Source: a virus. Taken from it: DNA of 62,116 bases. The notes beneath the pieces were generated by a model. The model made no database searches and had not been told where the DNA came from. It was given only the letters and a program-made list of their open reading frames with translations. Below are positions 7,783 through 17,739 of the stretch, piece after piece. How positions within the stretch are numbered: the first letter of the stretch is position 1; every line of letters begins with the position of its first letter. The stretch is taken from IMG/VR virus record IMGVR_UViG_3300025913_000041, positions 1 through 62,116 of that record; one strand, given 5' to 3'. A program made the position numbers and the translations under genes.

Positions 7783-10700
7783 TCAGAACCTTTGCCACGT
7801 CTTGCGGTCAGCGTCTATCGAATACCAAAGCGAAGGATCGGTTTCCCCGTTGATCGTTGGGGACCATGTTAGCGGGTTTTGGTTTGTGCTTCCTGGTTGA
7901 ACGTTCGACCATCCACCGTCAGCCACTTGGATAGCCGTATTTGTCGAATCGACCATCTGATAGGGAGCCGGGAGTGACGTAGGATTGAGCCCTTTCGTGA
8001 TCCATTGTGTACCGGGTCCCGACGTGCCCGCGTTGTATTTGAAGAACGTCACGACAAAATAGCCGTCGTGATCTATAACCGGGGTTGCTCCGAGTGCGTT
8101 CGCCATATAAAGTGCCGGGGTGCTCCAATCCTGACCGTGTGACTGAGAATAACAGACGTAGGTGCTATAAACTCCCGCCGTCAGTCTCCCGATGAACAGA
8201 TAAACGCGCCCATCTATAGGAGCGTAACACATTCGAGCCGTCTTAACGTCACCGTAGCTCGTCACCTGGTTGTAAAACAGCCACGCAGGGGCAGGGAACG
8301 GGAATGATGCGCGGCGATACCAAACATCCCCCGCCGTGACGACAGACTGATGAACTCTTGACCATTCGTCCTGTATATGCCAAGCCTGACCCGCCGCAAG
8401 AACAGGATTTGCAAGATAGGCAAGCCTCAAAGTGGATCTATTTTGCGGAGTGAACGCAATCGTTCCCGAAACGGACTCAACACCCGCTAATACGTCTTTT
8501 TGAAGCAAGTTCGTCTTTGCGAAAGGCGTACCGGTGATAAATCGACCCTTAGCGTTCGTTGTTCCCGTTCCCGAACTGGTTCCGCTTACCGTTTCCTTTT
8601 CAGTCACGAGAGTCGAGGTAATTGGGTTCTGATTGATGTCGATAGCAACGCCGGTCGTTCTCTGTTTCAGAAACTCGAGCGTGTAATATCGAAACGGTGT
8701 ACCGAAGCCTCCCGCGTTCACAATGTCACCGCTCTTTGGCTGGAAATAGACGACTGCCGCCCGTGCCTGGTATTGCAACTGCGTCGGGTTCGTTGTCAAT
8801 GCTCTGTCTATCCAATAAACCGATGGAGCGGACCCGGTATAAATCGCCCCTGCGCCACATAAATTAGACAGTAGCCACGAAGATCCGTACCAGCTTGAAA
8901 GATCGAGTAGAGATGCGTTAGGCGTAGCATGCCACCCGTTTATTTTGTTGATCCGATCCGAGAATGTGTTTACGCCTGCACTGAGTATGGTGGGTTGGTT
9001 CGAGGTCGTCACGTCCCATTGACCGAAGGACCGTTTCCCGTCTGTGTCCCCTAGTCCGAACTCGTAATAATTGAAGCCGCCGTAACCCGGTTGGCCCAGT
9101 GTGACATTGACTTGCGTCTGGTCGGATTGCAGGAACGTAACTCTCGAATCACTATCTCGGACCATTCGTATCTGATGGATTTGGTATGTGCCCGAATTGG
9201 CTGGGAAATCAAGAAGCATAGACCTAAAACCGTCAATGCCCCATCCTGGACCCTCGGAAGGTGTCCCGGTAGATAGCGCCTTGCAGTCTCTAACCCCCGA
9301 CTTGAACAGAGTCGGAATGAATCCCGGGTTTGTTGCGCTGTATGGGGCCATAAGGTCAAAACGGATAGTAGTTAAGGCCCCGGTTGCTCCAAGCGCGTGT
9401 TTATATTGAATGAAACCTAGCGTTCCGCCTTCCCCCCTGATTTCGCAGATGATCTGCCAGATGGATTGATAGGACCACGTAACGGAACCATCCACAATTG
9501 CCCCGCCAGTGCCTGTAGGACCGCCTGACGCCGCCGATGTGCCCGCAACCGTGCATTTGTACAGGTTGCCACCATTTACTACAAAATCGTTCACCAGATA
9601 GCCGGTTAATGCCGTCCACGCCGTTCCCGCTGTGTTCGGCTGAATGTCGATTTCGAGGTATCGGTATCCTTCCGTGTTCTTGGGAACGCCTGCCACTGTC
9701 CATGTCTTTGTAGCCACTCCCGAGAGTGACCCTGAGTTCACTTGGAGAAACCCACCGACTAATGTGACATTGGCCGACCACTGAACGACCGACGTGCAAG
9801 GATCTAGGACATACGAAGCATCCTGCCATAACGTTAAAGCGTTGAAGGGTCGAAGGCGAGCGTTTAGCGCCAAGTCCCAAGGGAGCGCGGCCTTTTCGTT
9901 GAACGATGCGAGCGACTGAGGGTTAATCCGCGCCATAAGCCCGTTTCCGTCCTGACGCTCGAATGACGTACCGTCGATGTTCGGAGGTGGTGGCGTCGTA
10001 CTGCCAACGAAGCCATTATTCCAGCTGTAGCCAGTGACCGTAGCCCGTGCATTCTCAAGACTGATCGTATCCCCGAAATTGAAAGGCGTCCAGATTGGTA
10101 GCCCGGTGGAGGGATTTCTAGGGCCATCGGGAGCCGCCCACTCCGTTACCACCGCAGGAACATAAGCCGCGTCAAAGGCATTTATCTGACCGGTGATCGT
10201 TCCTTGCTTCGTTGGTTGCATTTGGAATCTGACACCTACTCCGCCGCCTAGTCTTGGCATCCCCGAAATGGAAATCCCTCCGGTAAGATCCACCGTTGCG
10301 ACCGGTGCTGTATAAATCTGAGTGAAGGGCCATTGAAGCGACTGACCAAGTGCGTTACACGTCAGAGATCCTGCGAGAGTTGAGGGAGTCAAAACCTGAC
10401 CGCTTGCGGTGAAAGCCAATTCCATGAAGCAGGTATGACCGCCTCTTAGTGGTATAGGCGTCGTAAATGACGGGCCGATGACTCCTGAGAAAGAAAACGT
10501 ATCGCCGCCGACATCAAGAGTTCCGCTTACCGCACCCCCCAGTTTCGGAACATCGTACAGATCCCACTCTGCGGTTCTAGTAAGGCCGCTCGTATAGTCC
10601 GACGACTCGCCCACCTCTACCGAAATTGAATAAGATCCAGTGAATCCTCCTAACGGTATTGGAGTATTGGTTCCGTCACTGAGCCCACATGATCCGACCG

Positions 10701-10899
10701 AGCAGGATTGAAGCCATACCGTAGCATTGCCAAATTGACCACCGATGACTACGTTGAATCCACCTATGCCTGTTATATTGGCGCTGCAAATATAACTAAA
10801 CAGACCGTCAATTACCGGAACTTGGAGCGTCACGTTCGGAATCGTGAAGTTTCCCGAAACCGTAAACACCCGGCTTCGTGTTGTGTCGATCAGCGCCAT
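7783..10899 (-). CDS. Large tail protein with CBM-like and sialidase-like parts, 1038 aa
   Basis: The N-terminal third is beta-rich. Near the middle WTALTGYLVNDFVVNGGNLY resembles a CBM5/12 module. The C-terminal quarter contains GRVYLFIGRL and YSQSHGQDWSTPALY, close to the Asp-box (S-x-D/N-x-G-x-x-W) of BNR/sialidase propellers. It ends WYSIDADRKTWQRF. Position and domains suggest a tail fibre or receptor-binding protein. Its ATG overlaps the upstream stop (TAATG). Confidence 0.65.
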   Translation of the reverse strand: MALIDTTRSRVFTVSGNFTIPNVTLQVPVIDGLFSYICSANITGIGGFNVVIGGQFGNATVWLQSCSVGSCGLSDGTNTPIPLGGFTGSYSISVEVGESSDYTSGLTRTAEWDLYDVPKLGGAVSGTLDVGGDTFSFSGVIGPSFTTPIPLRGGHTCFMELAFTASGQVLTPSTLAGSLTCNALGQSLQWPFTQIYTAPVATVDLTGGISISGMPRLGGGVGVRFQMQPTKQGTITGQINAFDAAYVPAVVTEWAAPDGPRNPSTGLPIWTPFNFGDTISLENARATVTGYSWNNGFVGSTTPPPPNIDGTSFERQDGNGLMARINPQSLASFNEKAALPWDLALNARLRPFNALTLWQDASYVLDPCTSVVQWSANVTLVGGFLQVNSGSLSGVATKTWTVAGVPKNTEGYRYLEIDIQPNTAGTAWTALTGYLVNDFVVNGGNLYKCTVAGTSAASGGPTGTGGAIVDGSVTWSYQSIWQIICEIRGEGGTLGFIQYKHALGATGALTTIRFDLMAPYSATNPGFIPTLFKSGVRDCKALSTGTPSEGPGWGIDGFRSMLLDFPANSGTYQIHQIRMVRDSDSRVTFLQSDQTQVNVTLGQPGYGGFNYYEFGLGDTDGKRSFGQWDVTTSNQPTILSAGVNTFSDRINKINGWHATPNASLLDLSSWYGSSWLLSNLCGAGAIYTGSAPSVYWIDRALTTNPTQLQYQARAAVVYFQPKSGDIVNAGGFGTPFRYYTLEFLKQRTTGVAIDINQNPITSTLVTEKETVSGTSSGTGTTNAKGRFITGTPFAKTNLLQKDVLAGVESVSGTIAFTPQNRSTLRLAYLANPVLAAGQAWHIQDEWSRVHQSVVTAGDVWYRRASFPFPAPAWLFYNQVTSYGDVKTARMCYAPIDGRVYLFIGRLTAGVYSTYVCYSQSHGQDWSTPALYMANALGATPVIDHDGYFVVTFFKYNAGTSGPGTQWITKGLNPTSLPAPYQMVDSTNTAIQVADGGWSNVQPGSTNQNPLTWSPTINGETDPSLWYSIDADRKTWQRF

Positions 10900-11099
10900 T
10901 AGCGATCATATCCGGCCATAAACAGAAATGTGCCGCTCACGTTTTGGATCGGGTCCGCATCATCGACTGTCATTTTGGATATCTCGTTATATGAGACCTG
11001 TCGCTTTTGAGAGACATATACGTCCCTCCTTGGGGGCCTCGCATCGGCTTCAGTCTGCCGCCTTAGTCTTTGGTCCCGAACAATCCCTAGTCCTCTCAT
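10899..11099 (-). CDS. Hypothetical protein, 66 aa
   Basis: Occupies exactly the space between two tail genes: its ATG follows the upstream TAA directly, and its stop overlaps the next ATG. Arginine-rich N-terminal half (RDQRLRRQTEADARPPRR). Tight packing argues it is translated; function unknown. Confidence 0.6.
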   Translation of the reverse strand: MRGLGIVRDQRLRRQTEADARPPRRDVYVSQKRQVSYNEISKMTVDDADPIQNVSGTFLFMAGYDR

Positions 11100-13880
11100 T
11101 TATGACACCTTCGACGCTATCGCCTTGTATTGCTCATCCAATCCAGAATGCGTATATTCCGCAGTCATGGCAGGAACCGAACGAAGTTCATACATCGCCT
11201 GTTGCTGATTCCCTTTCCCCTCCCACCATTTACCGGACGGCGCGGACCAAATAAAGTATGGTTTGCCGTTCAAAAGGACAGGATCTCCAAACGCTAGTGG
11301 TCTCGGTCGAATCCATTTTGTATCGCCCGGTTGCGGCGAAATGAGGACTAACGGAGCTTCTAATATGACGAACTCTTGAGCATGACAGGAGAAATCAAAG
11401 ATCCTTCGGCAAATGAAGTTCACCGCTTTCTGGTCTACCAAGGCAGGATCGGAATAGTAAATCAGTTCCGGTATGCCGTCAGTCCAGTCAGGATGCGTCG
11501 GGTCAGGGTTGGGATGACCGTCTGTCGCATGGTTCTGACCAAAATTGCCAGCGGCCCAGTTATGCGCCTTAGCAACTAGCTGAATGCCGCCACTTGTTGA
11601 TATGACCCCTCCACCTGCCTGACCGACGCCTGAAACCATGACGCAATTTCCCGCAGGAGGGATAATTTGCGTTGAATAACTGAACTTCCGGCATGGTGCC
11701 TGAACCATGTTCGATCCGTCGTGGTTATACGCAATGATCGGAGGGTAGACGACGCCCGCGCACCCTGGGGGTGGACTTGTTAGGAACTGACAGGCGTAAT
11801 TGTAACCCGGCAATCCGTCTATATTGAGCCCAACGGGCTTAGGAGGCAAAATAACGCGCCAGCAGCCATTTTCGTCATCTATCGGCCCTCCGTTCGTGTA
11901 ATTTGGGTCCCATCTAACAAACGCTCCGAGCCAATCACGGGCATATTGGGCGATTATCGGACCGATTGGGCTATATGACTCGATTTCAAGCGAATTGCCG
12001 GGGTTTTTACCTGTAAAGAACCTGATTGAAAGGTCTGGAACGTCTATCTGAGTGTCAAAGTAACCTGCGGCACGGAAAAGCGCCTTTATCGCCTCAGTAA
12101 CTTTCCAAGGTGGAGATTTTTCCTCATTCGAGGCGGCAAAATTGAGAACATAATAGGTCGTTCGCTTGGTTAAGGTGCTCCACTCTCCAACGCCTAACGC
12201 CTGATATGTGCCGTAATTGGGTTGAGGCAGGCTCGCATAGTTCCCTTTTTGGAGACGTTTCGCGCTCATTAAGCGACCGGTTTGTAGGTAGCTGAATTTC
12301 GAGGGGTTGTCAGGGTCGTAGAACGTCTTTAACCGGTATGGCTGGCCTCCTTGTACCGTCAAAATGGGATCTAGTATGCCTTGCGGGTCGGGCATGATGA
12401 ATGCTGCCGTCTCATGTGTGAAATCCCGATCTGAACCACTCATGCTGACCGATGAAAGGATCGGAACATCGATGGGAGTTGGCGTTCCGATCTTCCCAAT
12501 TGGGTTCCGCGTGAATGTGCAGCGGTTGACTATCGGGCTATTCTGCCCCGTCCCTGAAATCATCTTTAATATCGCGTAGAACTTGGTTTCAGTTGTCGTC
12601 GCATTGAGCGGACAGATAAACGATGCCCATGTAACGCCGTTGAAATTGTTCGTTGGCCCAGATTGAGTAAGCGGCAAGCCGCTTGTTTGCTCATAGACCT
12701 TTATCTCGCATCCGATCTCAGGATATGAGCCGTAAAAGGCCACATTTAAGAGCGTCGAGGTCGGAGAGCCAAGCGGGTCCCGTGGCTCAAACCCCGGCGT
12801 ACTTTGGACCGCTGTGACGAGATACCCCACAGAGTAATACAGCGACGTTTGCAGATGGCCGTCTACAAAGATGTCGCGCCTAATGTCTAATCGAACCGGC
12901 ACAAGTTTGGGTTGTGCCGGTGAATACTGCGTAATCAAATATGTCTGATACTGAGGCTTCAGTATGTCTATGGCCGTTGCGATGATAGTCTGGAGCGCAT
13001 TGTAGACAGTCGCAAATTCAACTTGGATGACAGAACCCGACCAGTTGCCGCTTGAATCCACGAAAGCGTCTTGGTGGACATGAATCATGTGCAATCTCCC
13101 GTTGACCTGTTGTGGAGGCGAGAAAATATACTGATTCCTGAAAACCCAGGTTGTAGGACTCGTGTTCTCCATGAGGTAGGCCGTCCCGTCAGCCCAAAAG
13201 ATTAAGGAATACTGACCGTTGCCAGGGGATGCACCGTCCGACTTCAAAACTGTGGGCATCCCGCAGAAATAAAGGATGCAAAGGGCTTGGGCTGTTTGGT
13301 AAGGCGACCCTTGTGGAACCTTGAACCGGAACCAAATATCCTGATCGGGATGATGCGAGCCGGTACCGGTAAACGCACGGTCCATCAATGCGAGCGGAAC
13401 GTCTAAACCAGGAGCGGTGACAGATGGATAAGAGGCCTGATCGCCTGCGTTTCGCTGTGCGACTGTTCCACCAGCCAGTACGCTTTTTTGATTAAATGTG
13501 TCGTTTGGTCCTGGCGCTGAAGTAGTCGTTCCTAGTCCCGTCAACCACGACGGTGTAATATGAGTATCGATCCCTTGAAATCCCGATCCAGCACCAACAG
13601 CAGCCCATCCGCCCGGAATATTCTGACCATCCGTCACTGTCGTCTCGTGTGTAAAGCTAAGATTCGACTGATAGTCCTGAAGTTTCCAACCAATCTGATT
13701 GAAAAACTGAACGCGATAATTGCCGTTTGGATGGCCCGAGCCGTCGCCATTCGTACTTAGCTTCCCCGGCGAAATTTTGGACATGCTAAGGTCATTCGAC
13801 CAAAGCCCCTGCATCGGAATGGTTACCGGTGTATTGAGCGTCAGAACCGTAGTTCTGCCTGGTGTTGTTCCTGAACTCAT
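11100..13880 (-). CDS. Tail-tip / baseplate hub-like protein, 926 aa
   Basis: The first large gene after the tape measure, the position of distal tail and tail-associated hub proteins in siphoviruses. The N-terminal half is beta-rich. The middle (about residues 480-530) reads as a hub-type segment (SVSMSGSDRDFTHETAAFIM). No enzymatic motif was seen. Its start overlaps the tape-measure stop (ATGA). The role rests on position and size. Confidence 0.6.
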   Translation of the reverse strand: MSSGTTPGRTTVLTLNTPVTIPMQGLWSNDLSMSKISPGKLSTNGDGSGHPNGNYRVQFFNQIGWKLQDYQSNLSFTHETTVTDGQNIPGGWAAVGAGSGFQGIDTHITPSWLTGLGTTTSAPGPNDTFNQKSVLAGGTVAQRNAGDQASYPSVTAPGLDVPLALMDRAFTGTGSHHPDQDIWFRFKVPQGSPYQTAQALCILYFCGMPTVLKSDGASPGNGQYSLIFWADGTAYLMENTSPTTWVFRNQYIFSPPQQVNGRLHMIHVHQDAFVDSSGNWSGSVIQVEFATVYNALQTIIATAIDILKPQYQTYLITQYSPAQPKLVPVRLDIRRDIFVDGHLQTSLYYSVGYLVTAVQSTPGFEPRDPLGSPTSTLLNVAFYGSYPEIGCEIKVYEQTSGLPLTQSGPTNNFNGVTWASFICPLNATTTETKFYAILKMISGTGQNSPIVNRCTFTRNPIGKIGTPTPIDVPILSSVSMSGSDRDFTHETAAFIMPDPQGILDPILTVQGGQPYRLKTFYDPDNPSKFSYLQTGRLMSAKRLQKGNYASLPQPNYGTYQALGVGEWSTLTKRTTYYVLNFAASNEEKSPPWKVTEAIKALFRAAGYFDTQIDVPDLSIRFFTGKNPGNSLEIESYSPIGPIIAQYARDWLGAFVRWDPNYTNGGPIDDENGCWRVILPPKPVGLNIDGLPGYNYACQFLTSPPPGCAGVVYPPIIAYNHDGSNMVQAPCRKFSYSTQIIPPAGNCVMVSGVGQAGGGVISTSGGIQLVAKAHNWAAGNFGQNHATDGHPNPDPTHPDWTDGIPELIYYSDPALVDQKAVNFICRRIFDFSCHAQEFVILEAPLVLISPQPGDTKWIRPRPLAFGDPVLLNGKPYFIWSAPSGKWWEGKGNQQQAMYELRSVPAMTAEYTHSGLDEQYKAIASKVS

Positions 13881-15385
13881 TGAGGGGCCGCCGAAATACC
13901 GCCGAGATTCAGGTTGTCAAAGTTGAACTGATTGTCAAGCTGTTGAGCGACAATGCCAGGAGGAACCGCGCCCGTTGAACGTGCTGTACCGTTCACCCAA
14001 TCGGGGCCGTCTTTGATGACTCTGTTTCGAACTTGGGGCATGGATGCGCCGGGGTTATTGGTGCTTTTTGCCTCATCCGAACCCTTATTACCAAAAAGAT
14101 GGTCTCTCACGAATCCGTACTCAGCGGAAAATGCCCGGTAGATTAAGCCAGGACCCGACATCCTTGCGAGTTGGCTACCAACTTGGCCCAACAGTGGAAA
14201 AATATTCCCCCCTAATGCTTCGCTGGCGGCATTCATCGGCGCTTCGCTGTTGTCCCGCCACCACTTATCTATCTTGTTCCCGAATATCTCTTTGTTTCCC
14301 CGGTATCGTGCTTCTGATTTTCTGCCAGCTTCGGAGTACTCCCCCCGACTCGCCTTGAGCCGTTGGTACGTGCTATCGTCTAGATCGCTTGTCCATGCAT
14401 CCTCTTGAAGACCTAGACCCCTTGCAAGACGCATTTTTTCAATGGGGTCCTTCGTACCGTGGAGTAGGTCCAACGATTTCACATAGTTGGCGGTTTTGTC
14501 TGGCGTGAAATAGTCGCCCAAATCCGTGATCCCGTGAGCGCGAGCGACCGCCGCTGCATATCCTCCGCCCCGAAGTCTTGTGCCTAACGCTTCCGCTTTA
14601 CTTCCCGCGTTATCACCACCAAGGCCCAACGCTTGACCGAGTTCAGTAGGACTTCCCCCGCTTTGCCAGTATGCCGCCGACCCGGTAGCGATTCGACCCG
14701 CGCCACCCTCAATGAAACCTATACCCGCCGTGATCGCTGCCGCACCCGCTGCACCCGCAATAATGAAAGGTATCGCCGCAGAAGCCGCCGCAGCCACAAG
14801 AAAAGCGGTTTCACCCGCCGCCGCAGAACCAGCGCCATAACCTAGAGCACTTGAAATCCCCTTAGCAACTAAGCCCGTGCCGCCCTGTGCGATTGCCCCT
14901 CCTGCTGCTGATGCCAGAAGAGAACCGCCAGCGCCTCCAAATCTTGAGACCGGGCCGAATCCAGCCGCCAATGCTTTCCCCATGATCGGAGACAACGACC
15001 CATCGCCCAAGATACGCGATGTCATTATCATTTCGCGAACCTTCTCGTTCTGGGTTTTTGGCATGTAGACTTCCGATGCTCGCTTGTCCCAAGAAGTCAT
15101 AAACTTTTCTCGGACGCGCCTTTCTTCTCGCTCATCGGTTTTGAGTTGTCGAGCAATCTGTGAAGCCGTAGCAGGTTTTGGACCTATGAAATCTTTGCCT
15201 AGTCCGGTGTCTGAAACATTTCGACCGCCCAGCGTTTTAGCTGAACCGCCCGTGTCCTTGACCGCCCGGTTCAGATCCTTAACGTCCGCATTTAGACCAC
15301 CGACCTGTTCGCGTGTCGCCTTGACAGCCGCTAGGAGTTCCTTAAAGCCGTCTGGACTGATCGGGGTTTGATATCCTTGTGCCAT
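13877..15385 (-). CDS. Tape measure protein
   Basis: A 502-residue protein. The N-terminal 150 residues are charged and coiled-coil-like (LLAAVKATREQVGGL, ARQLKTDEREERRVRE). A long A/G-rich hydrophobic stretch follows at about residues 150-235 (FLVAAAASAAIPFIIAGAAG) and then a helical soluble part. This architecture and the position directly after the tail chaperones identify the tape measure. At about 0.15 nm per residue it predicts a short tail of roughly 75 nm. The ATG is immediately downstream of the frameshift product's stop. Confidence 0.85.
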   Translation of the reverse strand: MAQGYQTPISPDGFKELLAAVKATREQVGGLNADVKDLNRAVKDTGGSAKTLGGRNVSDTGLGKDFIGPKPATASQIARQLKTDEREERRVREKFMTSWDKRASEVYMPKTQNEKVREMIMTSRILGDGSLSPIMGKALAAGFGPVSRFGGAGGSLLASAAGGAIAQGGTGLVAKGISSALGYGAGSAAAGETAFLVAAAASAAIPFIIAGAAGAAAITAGIGFIEGGAGRIATGSAAYWQSGGSPTELGQALGLGGDNAGSKAEALGTRLRGGGYAAAVARAHGITDLGDYFTPDKTANYVKSLDLLHGTKDPIEKMRLARGLGLQEDAWTSDLDDSTYQRLKASRGEYSEAGRKSEARYRGNKEIFGNKIDKWWRDNSEAPMNAASEALGGNIFPLLGQVGSQLARMSGPGLIYRAFSAEYGFVRDHLFGNKGSDEAKSTNNPGASMPQVRNRVIKDGPDWVNGTARSTGAVPPGIVAQQLDNQFNFDNLNLGGISAAPQ

Positions 15386-15698
15386 TTACATACTCACTGG
15401 AATCTCAACGCTACTTGGATATTTTGTCGCACGGCTCACGAGTCCCGCCATAGGATCTGCGTAGTCGTCGCTATCTGGTTCTTCACGATCTATTGTAAGC
15501 GCATCGTAAGATTCAAGCCACCATGAGGTATCGAGGCGTCTTGGTGGATACCCAGCTTTTCCGCGCGTCATGTAACATAGACAGGCGCAAATATACGCCA
15601 GACAGTCGGCAAAACTCTGAAATACTTCGGGGTCAGGAAAGCCGTTCGAGATTAAGAAGTCTCTTGCTTCTCCGAGTTGCCCGTCAATGCGTTTCCCT
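15386..15698 (-). CDS. Tail assembly chaperone, -1 frame extension (GT-type fusion)
   Basis: This frame is open from just upstream of the GGGAAAC slippery heptamer to the stop at 15386. It continues the 170-residue chaperone by about 100 residues if ribosomes slip back one base, giving a product of about 260 residues. The first in-frame ATG (15571) has no ribosome-binding site and would discard a third of the open frame. This is the lambda G/GT arrangement: the fusion coats the tape measure and recruits tail tube subunits. The extension is rich in D, Y and P (EEPDSDDYADPM). Confidence 0.8.
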
Positions 15699-16164
15699 GG
15701 TTTGGTTCACCGCCGCCGCTATGGATGATGATTCCCTTACTAACCAGTTCGTCAAACCCATCGGGAGCAACGACCGACATAACTAAAAGTTGGTCCATGT
15801 TATATCGTCCCGTTGGCGGCTGCATCTCCTGCAACCTTGCGCACCGCATTAGAAGGCCCCAACTAAGCTCCGGCACCTCTGGGGTGACGCCTGACTCGTC
15901 GGGCTTGCACAGGTCAACGAAGGGCATATAGAGCAATGGTTCCTTAACCAGTTGCTCCAGCGCATCTCTGAATCCGCCCGTAACGTACCGCGCGTAATAG
16001 TCGTCAGCCAAAATCCGCGCCCGGTCTTCTTCGGGGTTGAGCAACCGGCGCAGCTGAAACGCGATAGGGGCCATCTTCCCATCATCGTCAACGATATTTG
16101 GATCGGTGACGGTGACAGGCAGGTACTTACGGGGCTTTAGACGAACGGAGTTGAAATCGACCAT
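15652..16164 (-). CDS. Tail assembly chaperone (G-type)
   Basis: A 170-residue protein between the tail tube and tape measure genes, the invariant place of siphovirus tail chaperones. The ATG at 16164 overlaps the tube gene; the in-frame ATG at 16185 would extend the overlap and has no better ribosome-binding site. Near its 3' end lies the heptamer GGGAAAC in the correct X XXY YYZ register. Confidence 0.8.
   Translation of the reverse strand: MVDFNSVRLKPRKYLPVTVTDPNIVDDDGKMAPIAFQLRRLLNPEEDRARILADDYYARYVTGGFRDALEQLVKEPLLYMPFVDLCKPDESGVTPEVPELSWGLLMRCARLQEMQPPTGRYNMDQLLVMSVVAPDGFDELVSKGIIIHSGGGEPNQGNALTGNSEKQETS
15691..15697 (-). other. Slippery heptamer GGGAAAC for -1 frameshift
   Basis: Read on the minus strand as CAG GGA AAC, giving G GGA AAC in the zero frame. 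Lambda uses GGGAAAG at the same place. The -1 frame opens just upstream and runs to 15386. Confidence 0.8.
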
Positions 16165-16168
16165 AGGC

Positions 16169-16738
16169 TTACTGGAACAGAGCAAGAGGCGCGTAATTCA
16201 GGTCACAGTTCTTGGGCGAAAGTGTCATTTCGCAAGCGTTCTTGATGTACGTCACGATTCCGTCTGACGAACTCCGAATCGTGCCAAGCATCACAAACAT
16301 TTCCGTACCTGCCGGGTACACGAGATTGATGGTGGACGTTCCGCTCGTGTAGGAAATCGAGCCACCCGCCGATGCTTGATTGATTCGAATCATTTGCACC
16401 ATCACGAGGGGTTGAAGCGTGGCCGCAATGTACGGGATAAGGTTTGCATTGCCCGCGCCTCCTTTCTTGAGGATTTCTCCGACAGTACAATTGAAGTCGA
16501 TCAAGCCTGCTTCGTAGTTGGCAAATAGATCGTCAACCGATGCCACCATATCAAGCTGATGATCGTATCCGAACCGGCAATAGTCCAGTGAGCCCGTCGA
16601 GTTCGTGGCGTCGAGATAGCCGAGAGCCGACCACGTTACAGTAAATGGCGCTGCCGTTCTTTGAACGCCTGTGTAGATCCGAAGGCACTTTAGGTCCTTT
16701 CCGACCATGAAGTTTTTAGGAGCCGTTGAGTTTGCCAT
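16169..16738 (-). CDS. Major tail tube protein
   Basis: A 189-residue beta-rich protein located between the tail-completion genes and the tail chaperones, the standard place for the tube protein. The pattern MANSTAPKNFMVGKDLKCLR followed by alternating beta strands and a C-terminal strand is typical of tube subunits. Function is assigned by synteny. Confidence 0.75.
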   Translation of the reverse strand: MANSTAPKNFMVGKDLKCLRIYTGVQRTAAPFTVTWSALGYLDATNSTGSLDYCRFGYDHQLDMVASVDDLFANYEAGLIDFNCTVGEILKKGGAGNANLIPYIAATLQPLVMVQMIRINQASAGGSISYTSGTSTINLVYPAGTEMFVMLGTIRSSSDGIVTYIKNACEMTLSPKNCDLNYAPLALFQ

Positions 16739-16744
16739 TTTTGA

Positions 16745-17248
16745 TTATCCGAACTGTGTTTGCCAAGCCTTTGAAAACTCTTCCTGGAAGATGCCGGGGC
16801 CGATTTCGTTGATGTACTGCGCCAGTGCAACGTCTAAAGGTCGCTTCACCATTTTATAGGTTCCAGTCTCCAAAAACGACGCATACGGAGCCGTATTCAC
16901 TACCATGATAGCAGGAGCGCCCTTTATGTCCGCTGTCCGCTGTACTATCCAAGAGTTATAGAAGCTTCCAGACTGCTTATTAATGACCGCAGGATTGCCG
17001 TAGGGAATAGGTCCGCGAGTTACGACCGTCCCGAACCTTGAACCCGATGCGATAACCCTCGCGAACCCCTTGCCGTAGGGATAGCCCATCTTTTTCAGTT
17101 CCGCGCTCGAATACTGACCACTTGAAAGATGCTTGGCTAAAATCACCACTTTCATGGCGATTCGCTTGTTTGACTCGTTCGGGACCCTTGTTGCCAACGC
17201 CCTTTCAAACGCCTTAAAGTCCATTTCTAGCTGGGCAAGGTCTTTCAT
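16745..17248 (-). CDS. HK97 gp10-like tail-completion protein
   Basis: A 167-residue protein beginning MKDLAQLEMDFKAFERAL with a helical N-terminus and TAPYASFLETGTYKM, typical of the HK97 gp10-like neck/tail-completion family. The ATG at 17248 overlaps the upstream stop (ATGA) and is preferred to an earlier in-frame ATG. Confidence 0.7.
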   Translation of the reverse strand: MKDLAQLEMDFKAFERALATRVPNESNKRIAMKVVILAKHLSSGQYSSAELKKMGYPYGKGFARVIASGSRFGTVVTRGPIPYGNPAVINKQSGSFYNSWIVQRTADIKGAPAIMVVNTAPYASFLETGTYKMVKRPLDVALAQYINEIGPGIFQEEFSKAWQTQFG

Positions 17249-17739
17249 GTGTGGATGATGTGGCAAGCAAAACCAGGGTCCCACCTAGCGCACGCACTAT
17301 TGATGGGGTTCTTCGATGACGTTAAAAGCACGTTGATAGGTGAGTCGATATCGCTCATGGTCGTGCCCGCTTCCATGACTTGAAATGTCGTATAGCCCGT
17401 TCCATTGTCGAGCGTGTAGCAGAGATTTAGGACGCAATCGTTGGCTGTGTCCTGGTTCCATGTTGCGCTTTGCTTGTCGATAACATGAGCCGTAACGCTG
17501 AACCGCTTGTTATTTGGATCATCTACGCCCCAATCGGGATCAGCCGCGAAAGTTCCAATTTCCAAGACACCGCAAGGAAATACGATGTCATCCGCTCGGA
17601 CTTCTTGCGGGAAGTTTTGTACCGCGCCTTGAACCGCCGTAAAGAAGTTCATTTTATTAGGGTCAGTCAACACAGCCAAGCCAAAAGCCGACCTAATGAT
17701 CGGCTCTAGCTCGTCTATGATGTCCTGGAGAGCGCCCAT
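17245..17739 (-). CDS. Putative tail terminator / neck protein, 164 aa
   Basis: N-terminal helix MGALQDIIDELEPIIRSAFG followed by beta strands; size and location between head-closure and gp10-like genes fit a tail terminator. Directly abuts the upstream small gene. Assigned by synteny only. Confidence 0.6.
   Translation of the reverse strand: MGALQDIIDELEPIIRSAFGLAVLTDPNKMNFFTAVQGAVQNFPQEVRADDIVFPCGVLEIGTFAADPDWGVDDPNNKRFSVTAHVIDKQSATWNQDTANDCVLNLCYTLDNGTGYTTFQVMEAGTTMSDIDSPINVLLTSSKNPINSACARWDPGFACHIIHT

Noticed and set aside
2675-10899. Long plus-strand ORFs opposite the tail genes
   Set aside because: Valine/threonine/proline-rich shadows of low-complexity structural genes, without ribosome-binding sites.
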